A stretch of DNA of 64,000 nt, taken from assembly GCA_934555895.1 (NCBI GenBank), contig CAKTFH010000004.1, positions 1 to 64,000 on the forward strand, written 5' to 3'. Shown in pieces: positions 1 through 8,217 of the stretch. The translations under genes and the position numbers were made by a program. Below the pieces are notes generated by a model. It made no database searches. It saw nothing but the letters and a program-made list of their open reading frames with translations, and was not told where the DNA came from. Each line of letters begins with the position of its first letter. Within the stretch, counting starts at the first letter, position 1. Origin of the DNA: an uncultured Muribaculaceae bacterium. GTDB lineage: Bacteria; Bacteroidota; Bacteroidia; Bacteroidales; Muribaculaceae.

Positions 1-25
1 GTAGGTAGCCGCCCCTTATCAAAGT

Positions 26-72
26 GAATCGCCCCTGCACCGCAACAGCGGAGCAGGGGCGATTCTTTTTTT
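26..72 (+). terminator. Intrinsic terminator
   Basis: A perfect 13-bp GC-rich stem (26-38 with 53-65) encloses a 14-nt loop and is followed directly by seven T residues. This is the classic rho-independent layout and most likely ends a plus-strand transcript that begins left of the window. Confidence 0.88.
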
Positions 73-210
73 GTATCTTTCACTCAGCCTTCAATTTTTC
101 TTGCGCTTTGCTGATGTAGACTGCGTTACACGCAGTGGATACATAGTGTACAGCTTAGTTTTCTCACCTATGAGTAGGCAGTCATTTGTTTTTTAACATT
201 TCATATTAAA

Positions 211-291
211 AAATTAACACTTTTTTTGATAAAATGTTGCTTTTCTCCTTATATTTGTATATTGCTAAATTAACACTTTTGGGTGATAAAA
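211..291 (+). repeat. Direct repeat pair around a promoter
   Basis: AAATTAACACTTTT followed within 3-4 nt by TGATAAAA occurs at 211-234 and again at 267-291, a period of about 56 nt. The first copy overlaps the -33 element of the promoter at 225-257 and the second lies just after the expected transcription start. The arrangement looks like a pair of operator sites, but no binding protein can be named. Confidence 0.5.
225..257 (+). promoter_or_regulatory. Bacteroidota-type promoter for the 355-714 gene
   Basis: TTTG at 225-228 and TATATTTG at 250-257 are separated by 21 nt, matching the -33/-7 pattern of the primary Bacteroidota sigma factor. Transcription should start near 264, about 90 nt before the chosen ATG. 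The flanking direct repeats suggest regulation. Confidence 0.7.
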
Positions 292-354
292 ATTTGTTTA
301 CTGCCTAAATTTGTCTGTTGTAATAGATGTATGATTAAAATTAAACTTATTAGT

Positions 355-714
355 ATGGAATTGGAAAAACTTTTTTCGGGTCGTTCGATTGCAAAAGGCA
401 CTCTTGCGGGAATGTTGTGTATCTTTGGCTTCGTGGGGATTAATGCCAAGCCTGTCAAGGTAAGTGGAATTGTAGTTTCTTCTTACGAGAATGAGCCATT
501 AATGGGTGCAGTTGTGGGAGTGGTTAATGACAAGGATAACCGTGTGCTTACCGACGAGAATGGACATTATGTCATTGATGTGGAACCTGGTTCCAAATTG
601 AAATTTACATACCTGGCTCATCATCCAAAAGTTGTAAAGGTTAAAAGTGATACGCTGAATGTGACTCTTGATGAGATTGAAGAAATATTCAATCAGATAA
701 TAACTACAGACTGA
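355..714 (+). CDS. Small secreted protein with carboxypeptidase regulatory-like domain
   Basis: This 119-residue protein has a signal peptide of about 35 residues ending near VGINAKP. A single beta-sandwich of the CarboxypepD_reg-like type follows (motifs VSGIVVSS, GAVVGVVN, TDENGHYVIDV and LKFTYLAHHP). In this phylum the fold usually forms the N-terminal extension of SusC/RagA TonB receptors or of surface proteins. Here it ends shortly after the domain with no plug or barrel. The open frame extends up to a GTG at 283, but the ATG at 355 gives the better signal peptide. It may be a free-standing accessory domain or the surviving head of a lost receptor gene; the intact frame and clean promoter favour a real gene. 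Base composition is AT-rich, unlike genes further right. Confidence 0.65.
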   Translation: MELEKLFSGRSIAKGTLAGMLCIFGFVGINAKPVKVSGIVVSSYENEPLMGAVVGVVNDKDNRVLTDENGHYVIDVEPGSKLKFTYLAHHPKVVKVKSDTLNVTLDEIEEIFNQIITTD

Positions 715-808
715 AATTCTGTTATATGTTTTTGACAAACATTAATCCTAAAATAAAATGTAATTGTCATAGCATATATACCTGCTGGCGATATTATCCG
801 TGCTTACA

Positions 809-1623
809 GATGGGGGCGCTATTGAGGGCAAATGCATGCGCGGGGAGCAGTGTCAAGGGCACCGGGACATACACCCATCTTGTCAGCGCCTGGGCTTCGG
901 TAAACATTCTTTTGCTTGCCCAGGATAAGGTCGCCGGCAAGAGCAACAAGATAACCGCCATACCGAAACTTCTGCGTATTCTGTAACTATGAAACTGCAT
1001 AGTTACAGAATACGCCATGGGCTGTCAGAAGGAGATTGCAGAGACGGTTATCGAGCGAGGCGCCGACTATATCCTTGCATTGAAAGGCAATCATTCCGAA
1101 ATGCTCGACAGGGTCAGCTCAGTCCATGTCATGGAGGGTAGGTCCCACGGCAGGGATGATAGCCGTATATGTTCGGTGATTACGAGCCTTGAGAACATCA
1201 TTGACAAAGACCGGTGGGCCGCACTGAAATGCATCGTCAGAATCGAATCACGCGCCAAAGACACCAAGACCGGTGCAGCCCATAATGAGACACGATATTA
1301 GATATTATCTGTCAAAGCTTGAAGCGGATGCCTAATATATTAACCACTCCATCAGGACACATCGGAGTGTCGATAACCAACTTCACTGGACTCTTGATGT
1401 GGCCTTCGGGGATGATGCCTCGCGTAAGCAGAAAGACAATGCCGCCCAAAACTTTTCATTGATGAGCAGAATCGGACTGAACAGAATCAAGAATGCAAAG
1501 GTCTCATCAATGGGTGACAAAGGGCATAGGAAGAAAGCCGGTTGGGATAACGACTACTTGCTTTATGCCTTAAAAAGTTTTGATCTTGTAATAAATTCAG
1601 ATGTCCTAGCCATCGCTATTTAG
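809..1623 (+). pseudogene. Decayed ISAs1-family DDE transposase
   Basis: Conceptual translation across frames matches the ISAs1 (H-repeat-associated) transposase in order: GKCMRG, THLVSAWAS, SNKITAIPKLL, CIVTEYAMGCQKEIAE, GADYILALKGNHSEM, TSLENI, YLSKLEADA, LHWTLDVAFGDDASRK, NAAQNFSLMSRIGLNRIKN and KAGWDNDYLLYAL. The frame shifts before GSSVKGTG, two in-frame stops lie around 984-992, and further frameshifts fall between about 1290 and 1400. The usual IDAMGC catalytic motif reads EYAMGC, so one catalytic aspartate is lost. The N-terminal part of the transposase is missing and no terminal repeats were found. It cannot encode an active transposase and marks an old insertion next to the fimbrial locus. 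Confidence 0.85.
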
Positions 1624-2162
1624 CTATTTCTGCTTGTCGTGAGTGTGATAGGCTTGTTCATAGTGCATCCTTAAATGTCAGGTAGCTATAAGACTGTTTT
1701 TTAGTTAATAAGGGTTAAATGTTCTGGTTTTGATGATGCTGATTTGTCTAATAGGCGTTTTTTGTATACTTTTACAAAAGTTATTGATTTTAGTATTTAT
1801 AATTTAATAACGATTTTATATAAGAGTGTGTTTGGATTTAAATTGATTTTAACCTATTAAAAAACATTGTTTTTTGATTTCATTCCAAAGGTGTTTTTTC
1901 GCTTTTGCCTATTATCATCGGTTGCGATACCCACATCGCTTCCTTTTTAACTTGACAAAATCACTCAAAAATTCCTCTTCTCTCATTTAAATCCAAACAC
2001 TTGCTAAGAGATAGTAATTAAATTTTAGTTATAATTCTTGTTGTCCCTATTAAACAGATTGTGATATATTGTCCTGTAATCTGCAGTTTGGAATTATCGG
2101 TTGTATAATTGTGGAATCTCAGGCATTTTTTAGCCAGTCATTTATTTGACAGAAAGCCTTAA
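1624..2162. other. 539-bp gene-free AT-rich stretch
   Basis: No credible coding frame lies between the transposase remnant and the fimbrial operon. The main feature is the inverted repeat described separately. No strict TTTG-N20-TAnnTTTG promoter was found on the plus strand, although a promoter for the fimbrial operon must lie here or further upstream. The sequence is markedly AT-rich compared with the rest of the window. Confidence 0.7.
1821..2010. repeat. Perfect 16-bp inverted repeat flanking a 141-bp core (possible inverton or MITE)
   Basis: GTGTTTGGATTTAAAT at 1828-1843 is the exact reverse complement of 1985-2000. The hexamer TAAGAG is repeated directly outside both arms, at 1821-1826 and 2005-2010, which could be a target-site duplication. 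The element sits about 160 bp upstream of the fimbrial operon. Two readings are possible: a site-specific invertible switch of the kind that controls surface structures in Bacteroidales, or a small non-autonomous transposable element. No recombinase gene is in the window and no clear promoter motif was found in the core in either orientation. Confidence 0.55.
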
Positions 2163-3479
2163 ATGAATTTCAAGCACATAATACTCAATTTCAAACGTGC
2201 AATACTGTGCGCATTGGCAATCGCTACGCAGGAGATAACCTCGGAGTACACATGCTATGCGAGCGAAGTGGTGCCCGACAATAATGTTGCGAGCATGGCT
2301 GTGGTGTTTAGAGTCAATAGTTCTGACATAGATTCGTGTTTTAAGGATAATGCACAGTCGTTGGCAGATATAAGGGATTTTCTGCATCGGGCTCAAACTG
2401 ATTCCACTATTCTGATCACTGATCTTTCAATCGTAGGTTATGCGTCTCCCGATGGGCCTCGTGAATTGAATGATAGACTGGCAAGAGGCCGAATGAACGC
2501 ACTGAAGAAATATGTTTACGATTTTGGAGCCGGTGTGTTGAGCCGCAGCACGCTGATCGAAAAGAGCGAAATCGAAAGCATGGCGGCGCTGCGCAGCGCC
2601 CTTGGACACCGAGCGGTGTCCAAGGGGAACATATTTTCTGACCTTATAAAATCGAGCGACGCGTCTCTACAAGTCGATCAGCTTAAAAGTGCCGACGGGG
2701 GGCGCCTTTGGGAGCAGATTAAGCCATTGCTATTTAAATTGCGCTACGCTAAGGTGCAATTTGATTTTACGCGTAAACAGTTTCAGGCTACAGATACAGC
2801 TGCCTCCGAAAATGAAGTGCAATCTGAGACAGATGGCATGGATGTTGTGCCTGAGTGCGAAATTCCACCAGCCGATATGGTGGCTCCCGCTTCGACTTAT
2901 ATTGCTCTTAAGCCATGGTATGCCTCGCTTAAAACCAATATGCTTTATGATGCAATGCTTATTCCAACTATTGGAATGGAGGTTTATGCGGGAGGGATGT
3001 GGAGTGTGAACGCCAACTGGTCTTATGCATGGTGGAAAACAGACCGTCGTCATCGCTATTGGCGATATTATGGTGGCGACTTTAGTGTCAGACGCTGGTT
3101 TGGCGCAAAGGCGGCAGCGAAACCTCTCACAGGTCATCATCTGGGCCTCTATGGCCAGGCGCTCATTTATGATTTTGAATTCGGGGGCAAAGGACAGATG
3201 GCCGGCAAGCCCGGCGCCTCGTTGTGGGAAAGCTGTAATTGGGGCGTCGGTGTGGACTATGGTTTTTCATTGCCGATAGCTCGTCGCCTCAACATCGACT
3301 TCACTATCGGTGTCGGTTATGTGGGCGGCAAATATTATGATTACAAACCTATCGACGGCCACTATGTGTGGCAGGCTACCAAAAAGCGTCGTTGGTTTGG
3401 TCCTACCAAGGCAGAAATCTCGCTGGTGTGGCTTATCGGCCGCGGCAACTCCAACAAGCAGAAAGGAGGTGCCCGGTGA
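2163..3479 (+). CDS. OmpA-like/DUF3575 fimbrial accessory protein
   Basis: This 438-residue protein opens the fimbrial operon. An N-terminal hydrophobic segment (residues 8-22) is followed by an OmpA/MotB-like region at about 50-135 with the motif GYASPDGPRELNDRLARGR, typical of peptidoglycan-associated domains. The segment WEQIKPLLFKLRYAKV leads to a C-terminal beta-rich DUF3575 region from about residue 245 (NMLYDAMLIPTIGMEVY, WSVNANWSYAWW, FGGDYG-type strands). DUF3575 proteins commonly sit directly before fimbrillin genes in Bacteroidales and are thought to be outer-membrane partners of fimbrial assembly. The gene overlaps the next one by four bases. Two strong DNA dyads lie inside the coding sequence at 2585-2626, encoding an unusual local stretch (ALRSALGHRAVSKGN). 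Family call is firm; the exact function is not known. Confidence 0.85.
   Translation: MNFKHIILNFKRAILCALAIATQEITSEYTCYASEVVPDNNVASMAVVFRVNSSDIDSCFKDNAQSLADIRDFLHRAQTDSTILITDLSIVGYASPDGPRELNDRLARGRMNALKKYVYDFGAGVLSRSTLIEKSEIESMAALRSALGHRAVSKGNIFSDLIKSSDASLQVDQLKSADGGRLWEQIKPLLFKLRYAKVQFDFTRKQFQATDTAASENEVQSETDGMDVVPECEIPPADMVAPASTYIALKPWYASLKTNMLYDAMLIPTIGMEVYAGGMWSVNANWSYAWWKTDRRHRYWRYYGGDFSVRRWFGAKAAAKPLTGHHLGLYGQALIYDFEFGGKGQMAGKPGASLWESCNWGVGVDYGFSLPIARRLNIDFTIGVGYVGGKYYDYKPIDGHYVWQATKKRRWFGPTKAEISLVWLIGRGNSNKQKGGAR
3464..3478 (+). promoter_or_regulatory. Strong Shine-Dalgarno and GTG start overlapping the previous stop
   Basis: AGGAGG at 3464-3469 lies six bases before GTG 3476-3478, and that GTG overlaps the TGA stop at 3477-3479. 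Strong Shine-Dalgarno sequences are uncommon in Bacteroidota, so this pair supports GTG as the true start and implies translational coupling of the two fimbrial genes. Confidence 0.75.
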
Positions 3480-4528
3480 ATCGTATTACTCGCTCTATCT
3501 GTATGATGCCGTTGCTTTATGCTTTAATTTTGGCGTCGTGCGAAAACAAGGAACTGTGCTTTGACCATGACCAACACATCCCCCGATATGCCACAAGGGT
3601 GCATGCCGACTATGAATTGATATGGGAGCAGTCTGAAGATAATCAGACCCACTGGCAGTCTGTATGGCCCTCGCTTGGCCTCGGGATGTCTTACAATGCT
3701 TTGCGGCCTTCGGTACCGGAGGGCATACGTATGATGGCATTCAATGTCGATGGCACACGCACACAGACCAATATGCCGTCTTCGGGTGACGAGATTTACC
3801 TCCCGCCGGGTGATAATTCGCTGTTGTTTTATAACAATGATACCGAATTTATCGTGTTCAACGATATGGGTTCTTATACAAGTGCTTCGGCTACAACGCG
3901 TAGCCGTTATCGCTCATCCTACACCGGCAACCCTCTCTATTCCCCGCCTCGTGGTTCAGATGGTAAAAGCGGTGAAACTACCGTTTCGGCTCCTGATGTG
4001 CTGTTCGGTCACTATATCGACAGATATTTTCAGAAGCAAAACACTTCGCCTCAGCAGCTCGACATAATTATGCATCCTTTGGTGTTCACCTATGTTATAT
4101 GCTGTCGTTTCAAGAGCGGATATGAACATGTGGCACTTGCTCGCGGTGCGCTTGCCGGCATGGCACAGTCGGTTTATTTGCACGATGGCCATACTTCTCC
4201 TGAATCTGTGACAATTCTCTACGACTGCACCCTTGAGCCGTGGGGTGTTCTGGCAGAGGTGAAATCGTTTGGCATCCCCGATTATCCCAATTCCTCATAT
4301 TCCCGCTCTACAGGCGACTTCGCAGTAACGCTTGAAATGAAACTGAAAAGCGGTAAAATCGTCAATAACTATTTTAATATTACCGAACAGATGTCGCGAC
4401 AGCCTCATGGCGGTGTGATTACAATCGACGATATCGTTGTGACCGACGATTCTTCCGGCAGCGGTTCGGCTTTCGATGTGACAGTCGATGACTGGGGCGA
4501 ATTTGAGGATGTCCCTATAGATTTTTAG
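3476..4528 (+). CDS. DUF5119 fimbrial-operon lipoprotein
   Basis: This 350-residue protein starts at the GTG that overlaps the preceding stop codon. The longer upstream frame is rejected because this start places a lipoprotein signal peptide at the N-terminus (MMPLLYALILASC, lipidated Cys near residue 21). The body is beta-rich with no enzyme motifs. Residues such as HADYELIWEQ and NALRPSVPEGIRMMAFNVDG match the DUF5119 family, which is found in fimbrial operons between DUF3575 proteins and fimbrillins. It probably serves as an anchor or minor structural component of the fimbria, exported through the lipoprotein pathway. This role is inferred from context. Confidence 0.82.
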   Translation: MNRITRSICMMPLLYALILASCENKELCFDHDQHIPRYATRVHADYELIWEQSEDNQTHWQSVWPSLGLGMSYNALRPSVPEGIRMMAFNVDGTRTQTNMPSSGDEIYLPPGDNSLLFYNNDTEFIVFNDMGSYTSASATTRSRYRSSYTGNPLYSPPRGSDGKSGETTVSAPDVLFGHYIDRYFQKQNTSPQQLDIIMHPLVFTYVICCRFKSGYEHVALARGALAGMAQSVYLHDGHTSPESVTILYDCTLEPWGVLAEVKSFGIPDYPNSSYSRSTGDFAVTLEMKLKSGKIVNNYFNITEQMSRQPHGGVITIDDIVVTDDSSGSGSAFDVTVDDWGEFEDVPIDF

Positions 4529-4571
4529 TAAATTCATAATAACATAATTATAAACCAGTGATTTTATTAGT

Positions 4572-5624
4572 ATGAAAAAATTCACGTATCTTGCGGCTTT
4601 CGCAATAGGCGCCATGACGCTTGCAAGCTGTTCCAACGACGAGGTGCTGTCGTCAGTTGAAAAATCGGGAGCTATCGGTTTCAGTGCCATGGCAAATAAA
4701 TCAGGTCGTTCCGGCGAGGTCACCACCGACAATATCGCCCGTTTCCGTGTGTATGGCTGGACTACAAATCTGGACGCAACTACCAACTTCGCTACGATAT
4801 TCGATGGAACCGATCCTGTCCTCAAAAAAACAGAAGGATGGACCTACACCAACACACAGTATTGGGCCCCGTCAAGAGACTACTATTTTGTAGCTATCTC
4901 CTCAAATAATATGGAAAAAAAGTGGGAATTTACACCACCCACCGAGATGACACAAAGTTATGATGAGACCACTTTCAAGGGATTGGGAACCTTAACTACA
5001 GATATTGCAGATGTAAAGGCCGACCGCGATATCGTTTATGCTTACGCCTTCCGTGAAACCGATGCAAATCTCACTAATACCACTGTAGTGCCATTCTCTT
5101 TCTACCATATGCTTTCGCGTATCGGCGTTACATTTAAGAACGCTATCGGATCTACAGGCTATAAGATGTTGATCTCTAATGTGAAGATTAAAGGTTTTAA
5201 CAAAAAGGGATCAGTAGAACTTGGTGCTGAACCGTCAGCTCTTGCATGGATTGTTGACGCTGCCGATGGTACAATCACAGTTGATTTTCCGGTGCCTGCC
5301 GATGCCCCAATTGAAAAAGGTGGAACCTCCGAGAGTGAATACAGATTTGTAATCCCGGGCGAACAGACTCTTACAATCGAATTCAATGTTGAGGTAAGAG
5401 TAGGTAACAGTACCTACAGCACGCGTACTCTTAAAGGTACAATTGCCGCTAAGGAATATAAGCCCGGCATCAGCTACATGTTTACAGCTGAAATCAACCA
5501 GAAAAACATCGTAGAGGGAGGCGCCAAGCCAATCGAATTTACTGTAGAATCAGTCAATGGCTGGGGCAATGATGAGCCCGGTACCATAGTCCTTCCCGAA
5601 ACAACAACCCCTGGGACGAATTGA
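4572..5624 (+). CDS. Fimbrillin family lipoprotein (Mfa-like)
   Basis: This 350-residue protein has an N-terminal lipobox (MTLASC, lipidated Cys at about residue 20) followed by the layout of Mfa/FimA-type fimbrillins. An early IGFSAMANKSGR segment leads to a two-domain beta-sandwich with motifs IARFRVYGWT, TQYWAP, VPFSFYHMLSRIGVTFKNA and ITVDFPVPAD. In this family the precursor is lipidated, cleaved by an Arg-specific protease and polymerised by donor-strand exchange. The conserved PLSF-H-like motif appears here as VPFSFYHMLSRI. It lies 43 bp after the DUF5119 gene and is followed by a hairpin, so it is the probable shaft subunit of the operon. Arg-rich positions near residues 44-47 could be the processing site, but this is inference. 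Confidence 0.88.
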   Translation: MKKFTYLAAFAIGAMTLASCSNDEVLSSVEKSGAIGFSAMANKSGRSGEVTTDNIARFRVYGWTTNLDATTNFATIFDGTDPVLKKTEGWTYTNTQYWAPSRDYYFVAISSNNMEKKWEFTPPTEMTQSYDETTFKGLGTLTTDIADVKADRDIVYAYAFRETDANLTNTTVVPFSFYHMLSRIGVTFKNAIGSTGYKMLISNVKIKGFNKKGSVELGAEPSALAWIVDAADGTITVDFPVPADAPIEKGGTSESEYRFVIPGEQTLTIEFNVEVRVGNSTYSTRTLKGTIAAKEYKPGISYMFTAEINQKNIVEGGAKPIEFTVESVNGWGNDEPGTIVLPETTTPGTN

Positions 5625-5645
5625 CAACCTCTCTTTAATTATCAG

Positions 5646-5684
5646 ATATATGTGCCCGGACAAGCAGTACCCGGGCACATATAT
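5646..5684 (+). terminator. Hairpin between fimbrillin and tip gene
   Basis: A perfect 14-bp stem (5646-5659 with 5671-5684) has an 11-nt loop and is followed by a short T-rich run. It lies between two fimbrial genes on the same strand. Partial termination here would let the shaft subunit be made in excess over the downstream tip protein. Confidence 0.75.
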
Positions 5685-5723
5685 CCCGTTTTCTAAACAG
5701 TTACAACCATCCATCAATTCGCA

Positions 5724-7913
5724 ATGCAATCACTCCGATATGGCATAATGGTCACGGCATCGGTGGCAATGATGGTGCTCGCCTCGTGCACGAACGACGA
5801 CGACTTTCCCGGGAACGTGCCCCCTGAGATAGTAAGTGAAAGCATATGTTTCGGCATCTCCTCCGACAACGATGTGAGTGCGAGGGGGCATGCAGCCGAC
5901 GAAGCGGTGTGGGCAGTCGACACCCTTGTGTTGCGGACCGACGACCTGTCCGACACACTGTGTGCGCAAGTTGTTGTGTCGGATGGTTTTGACTCGTTTG
6001 AGCCGGATGGCCGCCGGGCGGAGCTGTCGCGCGGCATGCCGGTTACAAAAGATGATTTTTACAACAGGTTTCATGTGCTGGCATACTGGAAGACAAACGG
6101 CTCTCTGCACGACATGTTCTATATAAATGAAGATGTCACCGACAAGGGAGGAAATCTGTGGAGCACCGAAACCATATACTACTGGATGGAGCCGCAGCAC
6201 TCCTTGCAGTTTTATGCCTGGGCGCCGACCGATGCCGTCGCTCTCACAGCCCCGGCAACCCCGCAGAGCACCCGGCTCACATACACTGTTCCCGCATCAG
6301 TTGCCGATCAGAAAGATATCGTGGTGGCCGTGACCGATGAGATGCCCGGCGACAACAACGCCGTTGTGCCACTATCGTTCAATCACATCTGTGCCGGTGT
6401 CCGCTTTGTAGTGGGCGACCGGATGCAGCCGGGCACCATAAGGAGCATTGCTTTAAAGGGCGTGAAAAACACCGGGACTTACGATATGGCCACCAACGTA
6501 TGGACCCTCGGTGCACAGTCTGCCGATTTTTCACAGCAACTGAACCAGACCACAACCGGCGCCGAAGCCGACGGAACTGCACTTACCACTCCTGCCGGCA
6601 CACTGATGATGATACCTCAGACACTGCCGGCCGACGCTACGCTCACGGTGGTGTTTCACGACGATGTCACCGGCGAAGACCGCACCCTCACGGCATCGCT
6701 GGCCGGCCGCACATGGCCCCAGGGCAAGCTCACCACCTACCGCATCGGCATATCCCGGCAATATAACCTGAATATCAGTGCCGTTGAGACCCAGGATGCC
6801 CATTATGTGATATGCAATAGCGAAATCAGCATTGAAGGCTTACCCGCCGGCAAATCATGGACTCTGACTGCTTCGGCGTCAGATGGCGCCGATGTCAGTG
6901 TGCAGCTTACCTCCGATGTCAATGAGTATGTGAAACAGGGATTTTGGACAGACAAGGAGATGAACAACGGCACTCCTACCGATATATCAGCCCGCGGCAC
7001 CAACACAATAAAAGGATCAGGCCCTGGTTCTTTCCCTATAACGGTATTCTTGCCTGAAAATGTGTCTGATGACCAAGACCGAACAGTTTCTTTAAAGTTA
7101 AGCGTAGACGGCGCTCCGGAAAAAGACGCATTGACATATTCTTTCACTCAGGTTCACCCGCTTTGGAACAACGGCACAGGATGGGAGCAGATTGACGACA
7201 ATCTCACCGGTGCCTACGGATTTTTGTATGACGCAACTCGTGTGTATGTCTACAATAATTCTAATACTCTTGCAGTTGTAAATAACTCAATGGAAGTGAC
7301 TACTAATCTTGTTAATCAGTACAATGCTTCGACATATACTAAAGTGGAGCGGTATACTATAGCATGGTTGATTTCATATAGATTTTATGTAGAAATTGAT
7401 TATTCCAAATTGAATAATTTGGGCTCGAATGCACAATCAACGGACGATGGACTCAAAAACACAAAGGAACTTTTCAAGTTTGGAGGAGCAGCTATTACAA
7501 ATACTTTCGAGCAAGCCCTTCAACAGATGAGACGAGTTACTGACAACAATGAATTGGCGTTTCGTAGAAGAAGCAGTAGTGACCCAACTGCTGTGCCCAA
7601 AGAAAAGCCCGGAACATTTATTGATCAGGAGCAGGTGCTTACGCTTGTACTGAAGAAAAACAGATATTATCTTAATCGTGTCAAAGATAGCGGAACCGGA
7701 ATGGAGACCAATGCACCAAGAATATTGGAGTCAGATATAAAATGGTACTTGCCTGCCTCCGGGCAGTTCGGTAGCATGCCAGGAAATATGAACTCGAGCC
7801 TATTTTGGTCGTCTACTGCTGCTGGCAATAATGCTCAGGCTTATTCCGGAGGCGGAACCTTGGTGAATCGAAGTGAGCCTATGAAAATACGTGTGGCCAG
7901 AAATCAAGATTAG
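5724..7913 (+). CDS. Large fimbrillin family protein, putative fimbrial tip adhesin
   Basis: This 729-residue lipoprotein (lipobox VLASC at about residues 18-22) has an N-terminal Mfa-like fimbrillin region (about 35-345). It contains VLAYWKTNG, IYYWMEPQHSLQFYAWAP, VPLSFNHICAGVRFVV and WPQGKLTTYRI. A middle beta-rich segment follows (about 350-480). A C-terminal domain (about 490-729) carries WYLPASGQFGSMP, LFWSSTAAGN and MKIRVARNQD, resembling the FISUMP/C-type-lectin-like ends of fimbrial tip proteins. The size, the position last in the operon and this C-terminal domain all suggest the tip adhesin. The DNA encoding the C-terminal third is visibly poorer in GC than the first two thirds, consistent with exchange of the binding domain. 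An alternative start lies at 5748. Confidence 0.82.
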   Translation: MQSLRYGIMVTASVAMMVLASCTNDDDFPGNVPPEIVSESICFGISSDNDVSARGHAADEAVWAVDTLVLRTDDLSDTLCAQVVVSDGFDSFEPDGRRAELSRGMPVTKDDFYNRFHVLAYWKTNGSLHDMFYINEDVTDKGGNLWSTETIYYWMEPQHSLQFYAWAPTDAVALTAPATPQSTRLTYTVPASVADQKDIVVAVTDEMPGDNNAVVPLSFNHICAGVRFVVGDRMQPGTIRSIALKGVKNTGTYDMATNVWTLGAQSADFSQQLNQTTTGAEADGTALTTPAGTLMMIPQTLPADATLTVVFHDDVTGEDRTLTASLAGRTWPQGKLTTYRIGISRQYNLNISAVETQDAHYVICNSEISIEGLPAGKSWTLTASASDGADVSVQLTSDVNEYVKQGFWTDKEMNNGTPTDISARGTNTIKGSGPGSFPITVFLPENVSDDQDRTVSLKLSVDGAPEKDALTYSFTQVHPLWNNGTGWEQIDDNLTGAYGFLYDATRVYVYNNSNTLAVVNNSMEVTTNLVNQYNASTYTKVERYTIAWLISYRFYVEIDYSKLNNLGSNAQSTDDGLKNTKELFKFGGAAITNTFEQALQQMRRVTDNNELAFRRRSSSDPTAVPKEKPGTFIDQEQVLTLVLKKNRYYLNRVKDSGTGMETNAPRILESDIKWYLPASGQFGSMPGNMNSSLFWSSTAAGNNAQAYSGGGTLVNRSEPMKIRVARNQD

Positions 7914-8217
7914 CCAGAGCGCTTTTCCCGAGCAATTGTCGCTTTCTAATATCTAATGGCACATAATAATCCCCTAAAGATGTTGTAAAACATCAAAAAC
8001 AATTGCGGTAATATTTGGAGTTGTGAACATTTCCTCTTTCCTTTGTGTTTAGCATAGGAGAGAGGTTATTATACACATCGTTGCATTTTATCGGTCTCTC
8101 ATGTTCTTTCATCACATCCTCTCTCCATAAAAAGATATTTTTAGATAGATTTTGCCGGTCGGCTTTCCAGCCTCGGGCATAAACACAGAGTTATTAATCC
8201 TTTTTAAAACATCAGTC
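7914..8217. other. 304-bp intergenic stretch
   Basis: No gene was recognised. A short hairpin (GATGTT/AACATC, 7979-7994) follows the fimbrial operon but lacks a good T-run. A 9-bp inverted repeat (8057-8065 and 8118-8126) lies further on. No strict TAnnTTTG promoter for the downstream gene was found; a near match lies around 8145-8153. Confidence 0.55.

Noticed and set aside
7979..7994. Short hairpin after the fimbrial operon as a terminator
   Set aside because: The stem is only 6 bp, AT-rich, and lacks a good T-run on the plus strand.
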